Assembly (NCBI GenBank): GCA_012729055.1
Contig: JAAYDW010000077.1
Coordinates: forward strand, 31,127 to 95,126
Direction: 5' to 3'
DNA: 64,000 nt
Source: Deltaproteobacteria bacterium
GTDB taxonomy: Bacteria; Desulfobacterota; Syntrophia; Syntrophales; Smithellaceae
Shown here in pieces: positions 28,470 through 37,935 of this stretch. The first letter of the stretch is position 1. Every line of letters starts with the position of its first letter. The translations under genes and the position numbers were made by a program. The notes beneath the pieces are model-generated. The model searched no databases. It saw only the letters and a list, made by a program, of their open reading frames with translations, and was not told the DNA's origin.

Positions 28470-29702
28470 ATGGGTAATAATATCGTCTTTTCCGGAAGCC
28501 TCCTTTTCCTGTCTGTGGCCGATGTGTTTCAGCTGCTGGGCGGCAATAACTGCACCGGTCTTTTGACGCTGCGCTCCCCTTACTCGCCGGAGAAGGGCGT
28601 TGTGTACTTTGTCGACGGAAACCCCGTCAACGGTTTCTGGGGCAGCCTGCGGGGGATCGACGCCGTGTATGCCCTTTTCGGATTAACGGACGGACGCTAC
28701 GATTTTTCCGAGGAGCGCCCGGCGGGCATGGAAAAGGTCATCAGGCAAAGCATGATGGAGATTGTCCTTGACGCCCTGAGGCTGATCGACGACGGCAAGA
28801 TCGCCCGGCTGGGCCCTCCCCCGCTGCCTGACGCCGGCGACGAGGATGAGGAAGGCGAAGCGCGCGAAAACATGGCCATCGATTCCGAGCAGCCCATTAA
28901 AGGCCCGCCGATGGATTATCGCTATGCCACGATGGAGCGAAGCTATGCCGATGGGGCGACCATCGTGCGCGAAGGAGAGCACGGCAAGTGGCTGTGGGGA
29001 ATTTCCGAGGGCACCGTGAAAATCGTCAAGAATACGCCCAAGGGGGCGCTCACCCTGGCGCGTCTCGGCGAAGGATGCTTTCTCGGAACTGTGCGCTCGT
29101 TTTTGTACGGCGAATATGCGCGAAACGCCACGGCGATCGCCGAAGGCAACGTCCAGTTGTTTTTGCTCGACGCGGAAGCCCTGCACCGGGAATATTCCGC
29201 CCTGTCGGAGCCGTTTAGAAAAATTCTTATCAGCCTGGACAATCGGCTCCGCATGATCAATCAAAACGCCATCGAGGCTTACATCGGCGAATATTCCCGG
29301 ACGCTGCCGCAGGACAAGGTCCTCGAGCACGGCTATCAGAGCCATACGGACCTTTATCTCATCGGCGAGGGAACGGCCGACGTCATCGGCAAGGGGCCGC
29401 GCGGCGAGGTCAACCTGCTTCAGCTGGGCTCAGACGATGTCTTCGGGCGTCTGCCGTTCATGGCTTTCGGCCATGAGCCCTTATACGCCTCGGTCATGAC
29501 CTCGGACCCCTGCGACGCCGAACTTCTCGACAGCAACGCGCTGCAGAAGGAGTACGACGCGCTTTCTCCCACGTTCCGGAATTTTGTCTTTGGTCTGGCC
29601 ACAAATATTTCGATGACCACGAAACTTTTCTATCAGCTCCTGGGCAGCATCACGCAGCATCCGCAAGTTTCTGAAGACGCAGATGCGCCGGAAGCTTCTT
29701 GA
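28470..29702 (+). CDS. DUF4388 (PATAN-like) N-terminal domain plus two cyclic-nucleotide-binding-like domains
   Basis: SGSLLFLSVADVFQLLGGNNCTGLLTLRS...GVVYFVDGNPVNG; two cNMP-like segments (DGATIVREGEHGKWLWGISEGTVKI; DKVLEHGYQSHTDLYLIGEGTADVI). Confidence 0.75.
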   Translation: MGNNIVFSGSLLFLSVADVFQLLGGNNCTGLLTLRSPYSPEKGVVYFVDGNPVNGFWGSLRGIDAVYALFGLTDGRYDFSEERPAGMEKVIRQSMMEIVLDALRLIDDGKIARLGPPPLPDAGDEDEEGEARENMAIDSEQPIKGPPMDYRYATMERSYADGATIVREGEHGKWLWGISEGTVKIVKNTPKGALTLARLGEGCFLGTVRSFLYGEYARNATAIAEGNVQLFLLDAEALHREYSALSEPFRKILISLDNRLRMINQNAIEAYIGEYSRTLPQDKVLEHGYQSHTDLYLIGEGTADVIGKGPRGEVNLLQLGSDDVFGRLPFMAFGHEPLYASVMTSDPCDAELLDSNALQKEYDALSPTFRNFVFGLATNISMTTKLFYQLLGSITQHPQVSEDADAPEAS

Positions 29703-29817
29703 CGGCGGCCTCCCCGGCCTAAAAAATGCGTCGGTTTTCCATCTTGACAAAACAAAAAAGTTTTGCGCTTTTATGCGCGGCAAAATTCTAAAAATCCGAT
29801 GCTCAGGCAGGTGACTC

Positions 29818-31227
29818 ATGGAACTCTTCTTCGATCCGAAATCCGTCGTCGTCGTCGGCGCCTCCAACGCTCCCTTCAATCTGGGCGCCACAATCTGCAC
29901 CATGCTCAAGGATTATCTTCAGTATCCCCACCCGGTTTATGCGGTCAACTCCAAGGGCGAACCGGTGCAGGGCTACCCGGGCTTTGCATCCGTCCTCGAT
30001 CTTCCCCAAACGCCGGATCTGGCCGTCATCATCGTGGCGGCGCGCCACGTGCCGGGCCTGGTCCGGGATTGTGCAGAGAAAGGGATCAAGCATCTCGTGA
30101 TTGAAAGCGCCGGCTTTTCCGAAGGCGGAGACCTGGGCGAAGCGATGCAGCGCGACATCGACGCCGTCGCCCGGAAGCACGGCATCCGCATTCTGGGGCC
30201 CAACTGTCTGGGGACGCTCAGCACGCGCAACAAGTTCTGCTGCTTTTACGGCGTCAATCCCTCCCTGGTGGAGATGAAGCAGATCTTCGAGTCGCCCGGC
30301 GTCATGTCCTACGTCATTCAGAGCGGCGGCGTGGCCGTCCTGGTGATGGAATCGCTGTACTACGATCTGGTGGGCATCAACAAGGTGGTGAGCATCGGCA
30401 ACAAGTGCGACGTGGATGAAGCGGACCTGATCGACTACTTCCAGAACGACGAGACGGAAATCATCGGCATGTACCTGGAAAACATTTCCGCCGGCCGCAA
30501 GCTGATGGAGGCGGCCCGGCGCTCCCGCAAGCCGGTGCTGATTTACAAGGTCGGCAAAACCGAGGAGGGCGCCCGCGCCGCCATGTCGCATACGGCGGGC
30601 ATGGCCAACAACGACGCGATTTTCGACAATGCCTGCAAACAGTCGGGCATCATCCGCCTGGAGTCCATCGACGAACTGCACTCGCTGCCCAAGATGTTCA
30701 CCGAAATGCCGCTTCTGAAGGGCGGGCGGATCGCGGCCTTCACCAACTCCGGCGCCTTCGGCAGCATCGCCGCGGACCTGCTGGTGGAGGCCGGCCTGCA
30801 AATGACGAGGCTTGCGCCGCGGACGCAGGAGCGCCTCAAAAAGGCGGGGCAGGTCTTCAATATCGCCAATCCCGTGGATATCGGCCCCGCGCCGCCGCAG
30901 ACGTATCTGGACATCTTCGACATTCTGCTTTCCGCCGATGAAGTGGACGGCCTCCTGCCGCTGCTCAGCGTCTGGCAGCCGTTTGTCATCGACTGCCTTC
31001 ACGAACTTTTGAAGATGTGCAAGCATTACGCAAAGCCGGCGGCCATCTATACGCCCAACGCCATCGCCAAATCCATCGCCATTCGCGCCAAGCATCGCAT
31101 TCCCATCTTCGAGACGGCCCGGCAGGCCGTGCGGGCCTTGTCCGTTTCCCGGACGTACCGCCAGTCCCTGCTGAAACGGAAGTTGCTTGCGGAAGAGCCG
31201 CGCGTCAAACACCGCGGCCCGCAATGA
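29818..31227 (+). CDS. CoA-binding / ADP-forming acyl-CoA synthetase alpha-subunit-like protein
   Basis: FFDPKSVVVVGASNAPFNLGATI, GPNCLGTLSTRNKF, MSHTAGMANNDAIFDNACKQSGIIR. Confidence 0.85.
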   Translation: MELFFDPKSVVVVGASNAPFNLGATICTMLKDYLQYPHPVYAVNSKGEPVQGYPGFASVLDLPQTPDLAVIIVAARHVPGLVRDCAEKGIKHLVIESAGFSEGGDLGEAMQRDIDAVARKHGIRILGPNCLGTLSTRNKFCCFYGVNPSLVEMKQIFESPGVMSYVIQSGGVAVLVMESLYYDLVGINKVVSIGNKCDVDEADLIDYFQNDETEIIGMYLENISAGRKLMEAARRSRKPVLIYKVGKTEEGARAAMSHTAGMANNDAIFDNACKQSGIIRLESIDELHSLPKMFTEMPLLKGGRIAAFTNSGAFGSIAADLLVEAGLQMTRLAPRTQERLKKAGQVFNIANPVDIGPAPPQTYLDIFDILLSADEVDGLLPLLSVWQPFVIDCLHELLKMCKHYAKPAAIYTPNAIAKSIAIRAKHRIPIFETARQAVRALSVSRTYRQSLLKRKLLAEEPRVKHRGPQ

Positions 31228-31272
31228 AATTCCGGCCCGCCCCGGCGGCCCGCACAAAAGAAAGGGTCATCT

Positions 31273-32247
31273 TTGATCATGCCCCGTCGGCGCATCATCC
31301 GTTCGCGCGTCCCGCCGCAGCCGCAAACCGTGGCGCTCGTCGATTATCTGGCCTCCCGGTTCACCTATCTGTCGCCGGACCGGTGGCGCGATGAAATTGC
31401 CGCCGGCCGGATTTTACTCGATGACGCCAGAGTGACCGACCCCGGTCGGCTGCTTTACGGCGGCGAACTGCTGGCGTGGCACGCCGGGCCGATCGCGGAA
31501 CCGGCCGTCGATGAGGGCGTTGCCGTTCTTTACGAGGATGAAGACTGGATCGCCGTCAACAAGACGGGCAACCTGCCCGTCCATCCCTCCGGACGGTATT
31601 TCCATCATACGCTCACGGCTCTTCTGGAAGAGCGGTGCGGCCGCCGGGTTTATCCCGCGCACCGCCTCGACCGGGAGACTTCGGGCGTGGTGCTGCTGGC
31701 CTTCGACGGCAAGACGGCCGGAAAGCTTGCCGGTGCGCTTATCGCCGGAACCAAGGAATACCTGGCGCTGGTGCATGGTCATTGTCCCGCAGGTGAATGG
31801 ACGGTGGACCTGCCCCTGGGCCGCGCCGCCGGTTCGGCAATCGCCAAGAAGCGCCTGGCCTGGCCGGGCGGAGAGGAAAAAGCGGTCACGCGGTTTTACC
31901 GGATACTTTCCGTGGCCGATATTTCTCTTGTACGGTGTTTCCCGGAAACAGGCCGGCTGCATCAGATCCGCGCGCATTTGTCGGCCGCCGGCTATCCGAT
32001 TGTCGGGGACAAGCTTTATGGCCGTGACGAAAAGGCTTTTCTGGAATTTCTGCGGGACGGCTCCCGCGCCGAACTGGAAAAAAGTCTGCTTTTGCCGCGT
32101 CAGGCGCTGCACGCCGTCCGTGTGACGCTTGCGCATCCGCGGACCGGCCTTGCCATGACCCTTCGCGCGCCGCTGCCGAAAATGTTTGCGGATTTTATTC
32201 GGGTCCGGAAAACGACTTTACCTGCGACACAACTTTTCCCGGCTTAG
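31273..32247 (+). CDS. RluA family pseudouridine synthase
   Basis: AHRLDRETSGVVLLAFDGKTAGKL, GRLHQIRAHLSAAGYPIVGDKLYG. Confidence 0.92.
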   Translation: MIMPRRRIIRSRVPPQPQTVALVDYLASRFTYLSPDRWRDEIAAGRILLDDARVTDPGRLLYGGELLAWHAGPIAEPAVDEGVAVLYEDEDWIAVNKTGNLPVHPSGRYFHHTLTALLEERCGRRVYPAHRLDRETSGVVLLAFDGKTAGKLAGALIAGTKEYLALVHGHCPAGEWTVDLPLGRAAGSAIAKKRLAWPGGEEKAVTRFYRILSVADISLVRCFPETGRLHQIRAHLSAAGYPIVGDKLYGRDEKAFLEFLRDGSRAELEKSLLLPRQALHAVRVTLAHPRTGLAMTLRAPLPKMFADFIRVRKTTLPATQLFPA

Positions 32248-32755
32248 GAAAAACGGCGCGCGCCGGCTGCTTCTTTTGGGGGATGTCCAGCATGGTGCCG
32301 CGGCAGCAAGGCGAGCCGCACAGGCAGGTGTGTTCCTTTTTATCCCGGGCAGTGATCCGGCCTTCGATCATCAAACAGTAGTCGTAAAAAAGTTCTTCGC
32401 CGGGCAAAATATCGCGCAGTGCCTTGAGGAAAACACGGTTGCCGGTTTGACAAGCTTCCAGGTTGGGAGCGCAGGAATGGTTGATCCACTTGGCGGGGGC
32501 GGCGCTGTGTGTGGCGTCGATGACATGGCCGTGGTCGAGATGGAAGAAAAAAGTATGGTGGGGCTGATCGGGATCATGCGGATGGCGCTTTTGCGCCTTC
32601 TGCCAGGTGATGATTTCGCCCTTGTATTCCAGAACCGTCTCGCCCGCTTTCAGCCGACGGGCGGCGTAAACGCCCCTGCCGTGGACGCCCGATGTTTTGA
32701 CCTCGATCCGGCGGGAGCGGGTTTTGGCCTTTTGCTGTTTTTTTCTGTCCGCCAT
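32195..32755 (-). CDS. SET-domain protein (predicted protein lysine methyltransferase)
   Basis: GRGVYAARRLKAGETVLEYKGE, WINHSCAPNLEA, GEELFYDY, post-SET-like CLCGSPCCRG. Confidence 0.88.
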   Translation of the reverse strand: MADRKKQQKAKTRSRRIEVKTSGVHGRGVYAARRLKAGETVLEYKGEIITWQKAQKRHPHDPDQPHHTFFFHLDHGHVIDATHSAAPAKWINHSCAPNLEACQTGNRVFLKALRDILPGEELFYDYCLMIEGRITARDKKEHTCLCGSPCCRGTMLDIPQKKQPARAVFPKPGKVVSQVKSFSGPE

Positions 32756-33075
32756 GCGCTTTGCCCTTTTTTCTTACAGTTGGCGGCGTTTATACAAAGA
32801 TCGGCTGAGCGGGTCAAGATTAAATCACCGCGCAAGAGAAAGTCTTTTGCCGGATGTAGTTTTGTGTTATTATTTTTACCATACGTATTGCTGCCCGGAC
32901 GATCGCACGTTTTTTGTTAATCCGATCAACCTGCGGCGGCGCATGCGCAAAACTCTCAATTGCATTTTTATTCCGAAATAGGGCTTATCTCTCAAGACAA
33001 CGGATTGTCACGTTTTTTAGCATAGTTCATAACAACCGGCGTTTGTCATTTTTTTCAGTGAAAAAAGGAGGGGCC

Positions 33076-34578
33076 ATGAATATTGCAAAACTCAACGAAG
33101 ACAGAGCACTGGAGTATCCGGAATTAACCAAGCTGATTTACGCAGAGCAAGAAATCACCAACCGGGAAATCGTCGCCGAGGGAAGAAAGCTGGCCGCGAC
33201 GCTGAAAAACCTCGGCGTGCGGCGCGGCGACCGGGTGATCGTTCAGACGCCCAACTGCCCGGAGGTGCTCTACGCTTTTTCAGCCGCGTGGCGTCTGGGC
33301 GCGGTGATCGTTCCCATCAATTATCTGATCGGCGAAGAAGAAACGGCGTATATTTACCAGGATTCGGGGGCCCGCGTCGTGATCAGCAGCAAACTCTTCT
33401 GGGCGAAAATCCAGGCCTGCCGGAAAAAAGCGCCCGATGTCGCGGCGGTGATCCTCATCGAAGACGACGCGCCGGAAGGGACCTTCTCCTACCGGGCGCT
33501 CACCGGGGCCGCCGGAGAAGAAACGCAGATCGTCGACACGAACGACGACGACATCGCCGCCCTGATTTACACTGCCGGAACCACCGGCAAGCCCAAGGGC
33601 GTTGTCCACACGCACGGGTCGCTTTACGCCAACGCCTACATGCAGCACCACTCCTATCCGCCCACCGACGGAATGACCTATATAGGCATTTTGCCGCTTT
33701 GCCACTCCTACGGCATCGCCTCTTCCAATCTGAGCCTGTTTCGCAACAACCGCACCGTTTTAATGAACACCTTCGATGTCAACGCCATTTTCGCCGCCAT
33801 CGAAAAATACGCCGGCAACATTCTGGGCGCCGTTCCGACCATGTACGTTTACATGCTGCTTTTCCCGGAGCCGAAGAAATACAACCTGAGTTCCATGAAA
33901 TACTGGGCCTGCGGGTCCGCGCCGCTGGCGGTGGAAACGTGGAACAGGTTCAAGGAAGTCTACGGCTTTGAAATCATCGAGGGCTGGGGGCTCACGGAAG
34001 CGGGGGCCAACAATTCCTGCAATCCCTGGGAGGGCAAGAAGAAAATCGGTTCCATCGGCCTGCCGATGACCGGCACGGATATGAAAATTATGGACGATAC
34101 GGGGAAAATTCTGCCGGCCGGCGAAAAAGGCGAAATCGTGATCCGCGGTCCGCAGGTGATGAAAGGCTACTGGAACAAGCCCGAAGAAACGGCGCAGTCG
34201 CTCGTGGACGGCTGGCTGCATACCGGCGACGTGGGCTATGTGGATGAAGACGGCTATTTCTGGATCACCGACCGGAAAAAAGATCTGATCATCAAAGGCG
34301 GAGAAAACATTTCGCCCCGGACGATTGAGGAAGTCCTGTACAGTCATCCCCAGGTGTCCGAAGCGGCGGTGATCGGCGTCAAGGACGAAAAATACGGCGA
34401 GGAGATCAAAGCCTTTGTCGTTTTGCATCCGGGCGAAAAGGCCGCCGCCGAAGATATCGTCGCGTTTTGCCAGACGAAGCTGACCAATTTTCTTCTGCCG
34501 AAATATGTGGTCTTCCTGGAGGCCATGCCCAAGAGCCTGGTGGGAAAGATTCTCAAGACGGAGCTGCGGAAAATGTAG
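33076..34578 (+). CDS. AMP-dependent acyl-CoA synthetase/ligase
   Basis: LIYTAGTTGKPKGVVHTHGS, GWGLTEAG, GWLHTGDVGYVDEDGYFWITDRKKDLIIKGGENISP; AGGAGG SD. Confidence 0.95.
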   Translation: MNIAKLNEDRALEYPELTKLIYAEQEITNREIVAEGRKLAATLKNLGVRRGDRVIVQTPNCPEVLYAFSAAWRLGAVIVPINYLIGEEETAYIYQDSGARVVISSKLFWAKIQACRKKAPDVAAVILIEDDAPEGTFSYRALTGAAGEETQIVDTNDDDIAALIYTAGTTGKPKGVVHTHGSLYANAYMQHHSYPPTDGMTYIGILPLCHSYGIASSNLSLFRNNRTVLMNTFDVNAIFAAIEKYAGNILGAVPTMYVYMLLFPEPKKYNLSSMKYWACGSAPLAVETWNRFKEVYGFEIIEGWGLTEAGANNSCNPWEGKKKIGSIGLPMTGTDMKIMDDTGKILPAGEKGEIVIRGPQVMKGYWNKPEETAQSLVDGWLHTGDVGYVDEDGYFWITDRKKDLIIKGGENISPRTIEEVLYSHPQVSEAAVIGVKDEKYGEEIKAFVVLHPGEKAAAEDIVAFCQTKLTNFLLPKYVVFLEAMPKSLVGKILKTELRKM

Positions 34579-34681
34579 TTTGCATCCCCTGAACGCGCCG
34601 CCGTCCCCGGTCGGCCGGGAGAGCGGCCGGCCTTGCGCCGCGGATGAGCTTTCCGTCCGGTCCGCGAGGACAGAAACTGTC

Positions 34682-34710
34682 TTGACAGGAAGCATCCGCA
34701 GCGGGATAAT
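34682..34710 (+). promoter_or_regulatory. Strong sigma70-like promoter with overlapping half-site repeats
   Basis: TTGACA - 17 bp - GATAAT; GACAG-aaa-CTGTC-tt-GACAG covers the -35. Confidence 0.65.
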
Positions 34711-34739
34711 CCGCGCAACATTCTTTCGGGAGGTGTCTC

Positions 34740-36371
34740 ATGCATCGCAAACTCACAGTCGTAAAATACATTTCGATTCTCCTGCTCCTCTTTTCCCTGA
34801 TCATTGGCGTGGGCGGGTGCGCAACGAAAAACCTGCCGGCGCAAAAGACGGACTATGACGTCATTGTGATCGGCGCCGGCATGGGCGGTCTGTCCGCGGC
34901 CGCGCACCTGGCCGTCAAGGGGCAAAAGGTGCTCGTACTGGAAAAGCACTTTGTGGTGGGCGGCAGCACGTCCAAATTCACGCGCGGCGAATTCACCTTT
35001 GACACGGCGCTGCATGAAATGGCCGGCGGCGGGCCGGGCAAGCTCGATCGCGGCCTGTATCAACTGCTCAAAGTGACGGGCGTTGACCGGAAAGTGCAAC
35101 TTTACGAAGTTCCGCATTTTTACCGGTCCGTTTTCCCCGGCGTGGACATCACCCTTCCCCCCAACTGGGAGGGATTCAAAAGCGAACTCAAGAAAAAATG
35201 GCCCGGAGAAGCCGCGGGCATCGACAAGTTTCACGTTCTCTGCGCGTCCCTGTACGGCGACATGATGGAGCTTAAGGACATCTTCCGCTACGGCGCCGCG
35301 CGCGCGGCGCTCGCGCAGGCAATGGTGCCGCTGCGGCAGGGGACGTTTTTCACATGGAAGGACCGTACGGTCAAAGACCTGATGGATCACTGCTTCAAAG
35401 ATGAGAAGCTCAAAGCGGTGGTTTCGCAGCTCTGGGTCTTTTACGGCGCGCCGGTGGATGCGGAATCCGCGCTGATTTTCATGGCGGCCACCGAAAGCTA
35501 CCTGAGCGACGGCGCCTGGCACATCAAGGGAACGTCCCAGGCGCTGGCCGACGGCTATGCGGCCCGCATCCGTGAACTGGGAGGCGAAATTAAAACCGGC
35601 ACGCTGGTGACGGAAATCCTGCTCCAAAACGGCATGGCGACCGGCGTGCGGACGGCGGACGGCAAAACCTATACCGCGCGCTATGTGGTAGCGAACACGG
35701 ATCCCTATCAACTGGCCTACAAGCTTATCGGCAAGGAAAACCTCCCCGCGGCCTACATCAAAAAACTGGAGGCGATGAAGCCCGCCAACTCCCTGTTCGG
35801 AGTCAATCTGGTGCTGAATCTTGATCTCAAGGCGCGTGGCTTTTCGGATACGGAAATATTCAACAATACGCATCTGGACAGCAGAAAAAATTATGACGCG
35901 ATGATGAAAGGCGACTACGCCAACGGCGCCGTGGCCATCACCGTCTACACCAATCTGGGCGATCCCGTTTATGCGCCTGTGGGAAAGTCGGTCGTCAGGC
36001 TCGATTCTTACTCCAATGTCGCCATCTGGCCCAAAGACCGGGCGGCTTACGCTCGGGCGAAGGCGGAAAAGATTGAGGAACTGATTACGCTTGCGGCGAA
36101 AGTCATTCCCGAGCTCAAAGACCCGAAAAACATTATTTTCAAAGAAGGCTACACCCCCCGGACGATTGAACGGTACACGCTTAACAAAGGCGGCGTCGTT
36201 TACGGGTTCGAGTTGACCCCCGGACAGTGGCAGAAAATGCCCAACACCACACCGATTCCGAATGTATTTGTGGCGAGCAACTGGACGCAGGCATGGCACG
36301 GCGTAGGCGCTTGCCAGGTGAACGGCTGGCGCGCCGCACGCTTGATCCTCGACCGGGAAGAGATTGAATAA
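34740..36371 (+). CDS. FAD-dependent oxidoreductase (phytoene desaturase/carotenoid isomerase-like), predicted lipoprotein
   Basis: N-terminal LLLLFSLIIGVGGC lipobox-like sequence, then DYDVIVIGAGMGGLSAAAHLAVKGQKVLVLEKHFVVGG; C-terminal NVFVASNWTQAWHGVGACQVNGWRAARLIL. Confidence 0.85.
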   Translation: MHRKLTVVKYISILLLLFSLIIGVGGCATKNLPAQKTDYDVIVIGAGMGGLSAAAHLAVKGQKVLVLEKHFVVGGSTSKFTRGEFTFDTALHEMAGGGPGKLDRGLYQLLKVTGVDRKVQLYEVPHFYRSVFPGVDITLPPNWEGFKSELKKKWPGEAAGIDKFHVLCASLYGDMMELKDIFRYGAARAALAQAMVPLRQGTFFTWKDRTVKDLMDHCFKDEKLKAVVSQLWVFYGAPVDAESALIFMAATESYLSDGAWHIKGTSQALADGYAARIRELGGEIKTGTLVTEILLQNGMATGVRTADGKTYTARYVVANTDPYQLAYKLIGKENLPAAYIKKLEAMKPANSLFGVNLVLNLDLKARGFSDTEIFNNTHLDSRKNYDAMMKGDYANGAVAITVYTNLGDPVYAPVGKSVVRLDSYSNVAIWPKDRAAYARAKAEKIEELITLAAKVIPELKDPKNIIFKEGYTPRTIERYTLNKGGVVYGFELTPGQWQKMPNTTPIPNVFVASNWTQAWHGVGACQVNGWRAARLILDREEIE

Positions 36372-36405
36372 GGCGATACCGGGCGGCTGTTGCGTTCGAA
36401 AAAGA

Positions 36406-36440
36406 AGAGAAGGCGGCGTTATTACGACGCCGCCTTCTCT
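36406..36440 (-). terminator. Stem-loop terminator, T-rich on the minus strand
   Basis: AGAGAAGGCGGCGT-tattacg-ACGCCGCCTTCTCT, followed on minus strand by TCTTTTTC. Confidence 0.7.
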
Positions 36441-36460
36441 CTGGTTGGCTGTGAGGTTGA

Positions 36461-36907
36461 TCAGTGCCGGACGAGGAGTACGGGGCTTTTCGCCTCTTCC
36501 ATTACCTTTTCGGATACCTGGCCCATGAGCTTTTTCAACAGGCCGGCTTTGCGATGGGACGGCATGACGATCAGATCAACGCCCTTTTCATCCTGTTCCC
36601 TGAGGATTTCCCGAACCGGATCGCCTTCCCGGATGTCGCTTTCCACCTCGATTTCCCGAACTTCAGGAAATTTGGAAAGTTCCTCCTGCATCATTTCCCT
36701 GACCCGAAGGATTTCGGAATCCTCCGCTTCTCTCATGGTCGACGCATCCAGACAAAAATCTCCGGCGCATTGTGTGATCGGTTCCGCGACGTGCAGCAAA
36801 TACACCTTGGCATGATACTGTTTGGCAAGTTCCAGCGCTTGCTTCAACGCTTCGTCGGAGTCTTCAGAAAAGTCCGTCGGGACGAGAATTCTTTTTGGTG
36901 CAAACAT
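36461..36907 (-). CDS. Universal stress protein family
   Basis: KRILVPTDFSEDSDEALKQALELAKQYHAKVYLLHV; VDLIVMPSHRKAGLLKKLMGQVSEKVMEEAKSPVLLVRH. Confidence 0.92.
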   Translation of the reverse strand: MFAPKRILVPTDFSEDSDEALKQALELAKQYHAKVYLLHVAEPITQCAGDFCLDASTMREAEDSEILRVREMMQEELSKFPEVREIEVESDIREGDPVREILREQDEKGVDLIVMPSHRKAGLLKKLMGQVSEKVMEEAKSPVLLVRH

Positions 36908-37283
36908 GACTCTTCCCCCCTTTCATGAATGAACACCTTTTAAACTCGTTGACGCTTGCAACTTTTCCGCGAGACGTCCCCCGTCTCAGAGCGACGGAAG
37001 GATAAGGTCACCCCCTCCCTTTAGTATTTTCTTACATATAATTTGAACACGGAATATAAAAAAACAAGAGGAAGTTTGTTTTGCCGGGAAAGCGCCCCTG
37101 CCGGAAGCCGTTTAAAACCACGGGGCGGGTGCGGCTGGTCGCAGAAGTGGGATGCAATGCAAAATCAGACACATGCGGTTCATGAACCATGAAAATGGAT
37201 GTCCGGGAGGATCGTCGGCGCCCCTTCCCATGCCTCGGACAGTAGAAAGGGAATCAGCATCTTCGGGCGGGCTGCGGAAGCGG

Positions 37284-37796
37284 CTACGCTTCTTTCGCGA
37301 TCAGGGCGGAGAGGACGTCGGACACGGCATCCTTGTGCTCGACCAGAATCACTTTCACCGCGGCGTTTTTGCCGAAAACGGCTTCCCCCAGCTTTTTGCC
37401 GTCCATATCCAGCCGGCAGCCGAGAACGCGCGGTGCGTGTTCGGCAAGGATCTGTTCGATGTGCCGGTAAAGCCGCTCTGCGCCATCGCTGGAAAACAAC
37501 AACAGGCGGGAAATGCGGTCTTGCTGAAGCTCCGGCGTTTTCTGCCGGAGGGCGGCGAATCCTTTTTCTTCGGCGGCAAGCTTTTGCGCGATTTCTTCAA
37601 ATCCGAGGCGGACGCGCCCCTGCAATCTGGCTTTGGCAATCGCCCGGGCGAGCGCTTCGGTCCAGGCGAGCATCGGCACTTCCAGGCGACCCTGCGGCGA
37701 CAGTTTTATTTGGCGCGCAGCCAGCACTTCGCGGATTTTCTCCGCGCTGTCGTCCGCCTCCAACCGGCGCGGAAAGTTTGTTTCGGACAGGTTCAT
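37284..37796 (-). CDS. Hypothetical protein
   Basis: 170 aa ORF on same strand as neighbours with plausible composition. Confidence 0.5.
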   Translation of the reverse strand: MNLSETNFPRRLEADDSAEKIREVLAARQIKLSPQGRLEVPMLAWTEALARAIAKARLQGRVRLGFEEIAQKLAAEEKGFAALRQKTPELQQDRISRLLLFSSDGAERLYRHIEQILAEHAPRVLGCRLDMDGKKLGEAVFGKNAAVKVILVEHKDAVSDVLSALIAKEA

Positions 37797-37935
37797 AGAT
37801 TCCTTGCACCTCGATCATGGATGTTCTGAACACCCGGGTGATGGGGACCGTAAAAGGGAAAAACCTTCATGTTCCGGTCCCGGGTCTGCACGTTACCGCA
37901 ACGGAAGAGGCTCGGGCCATGACGAGCCTGCCCCT

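Noticed and set aside
34344-36299. 651-aa minus-strand ORF
   Set aside because: Antisense to the FAD oxidoreductase and acyl-CoA ligase; composition of a shadow ORF
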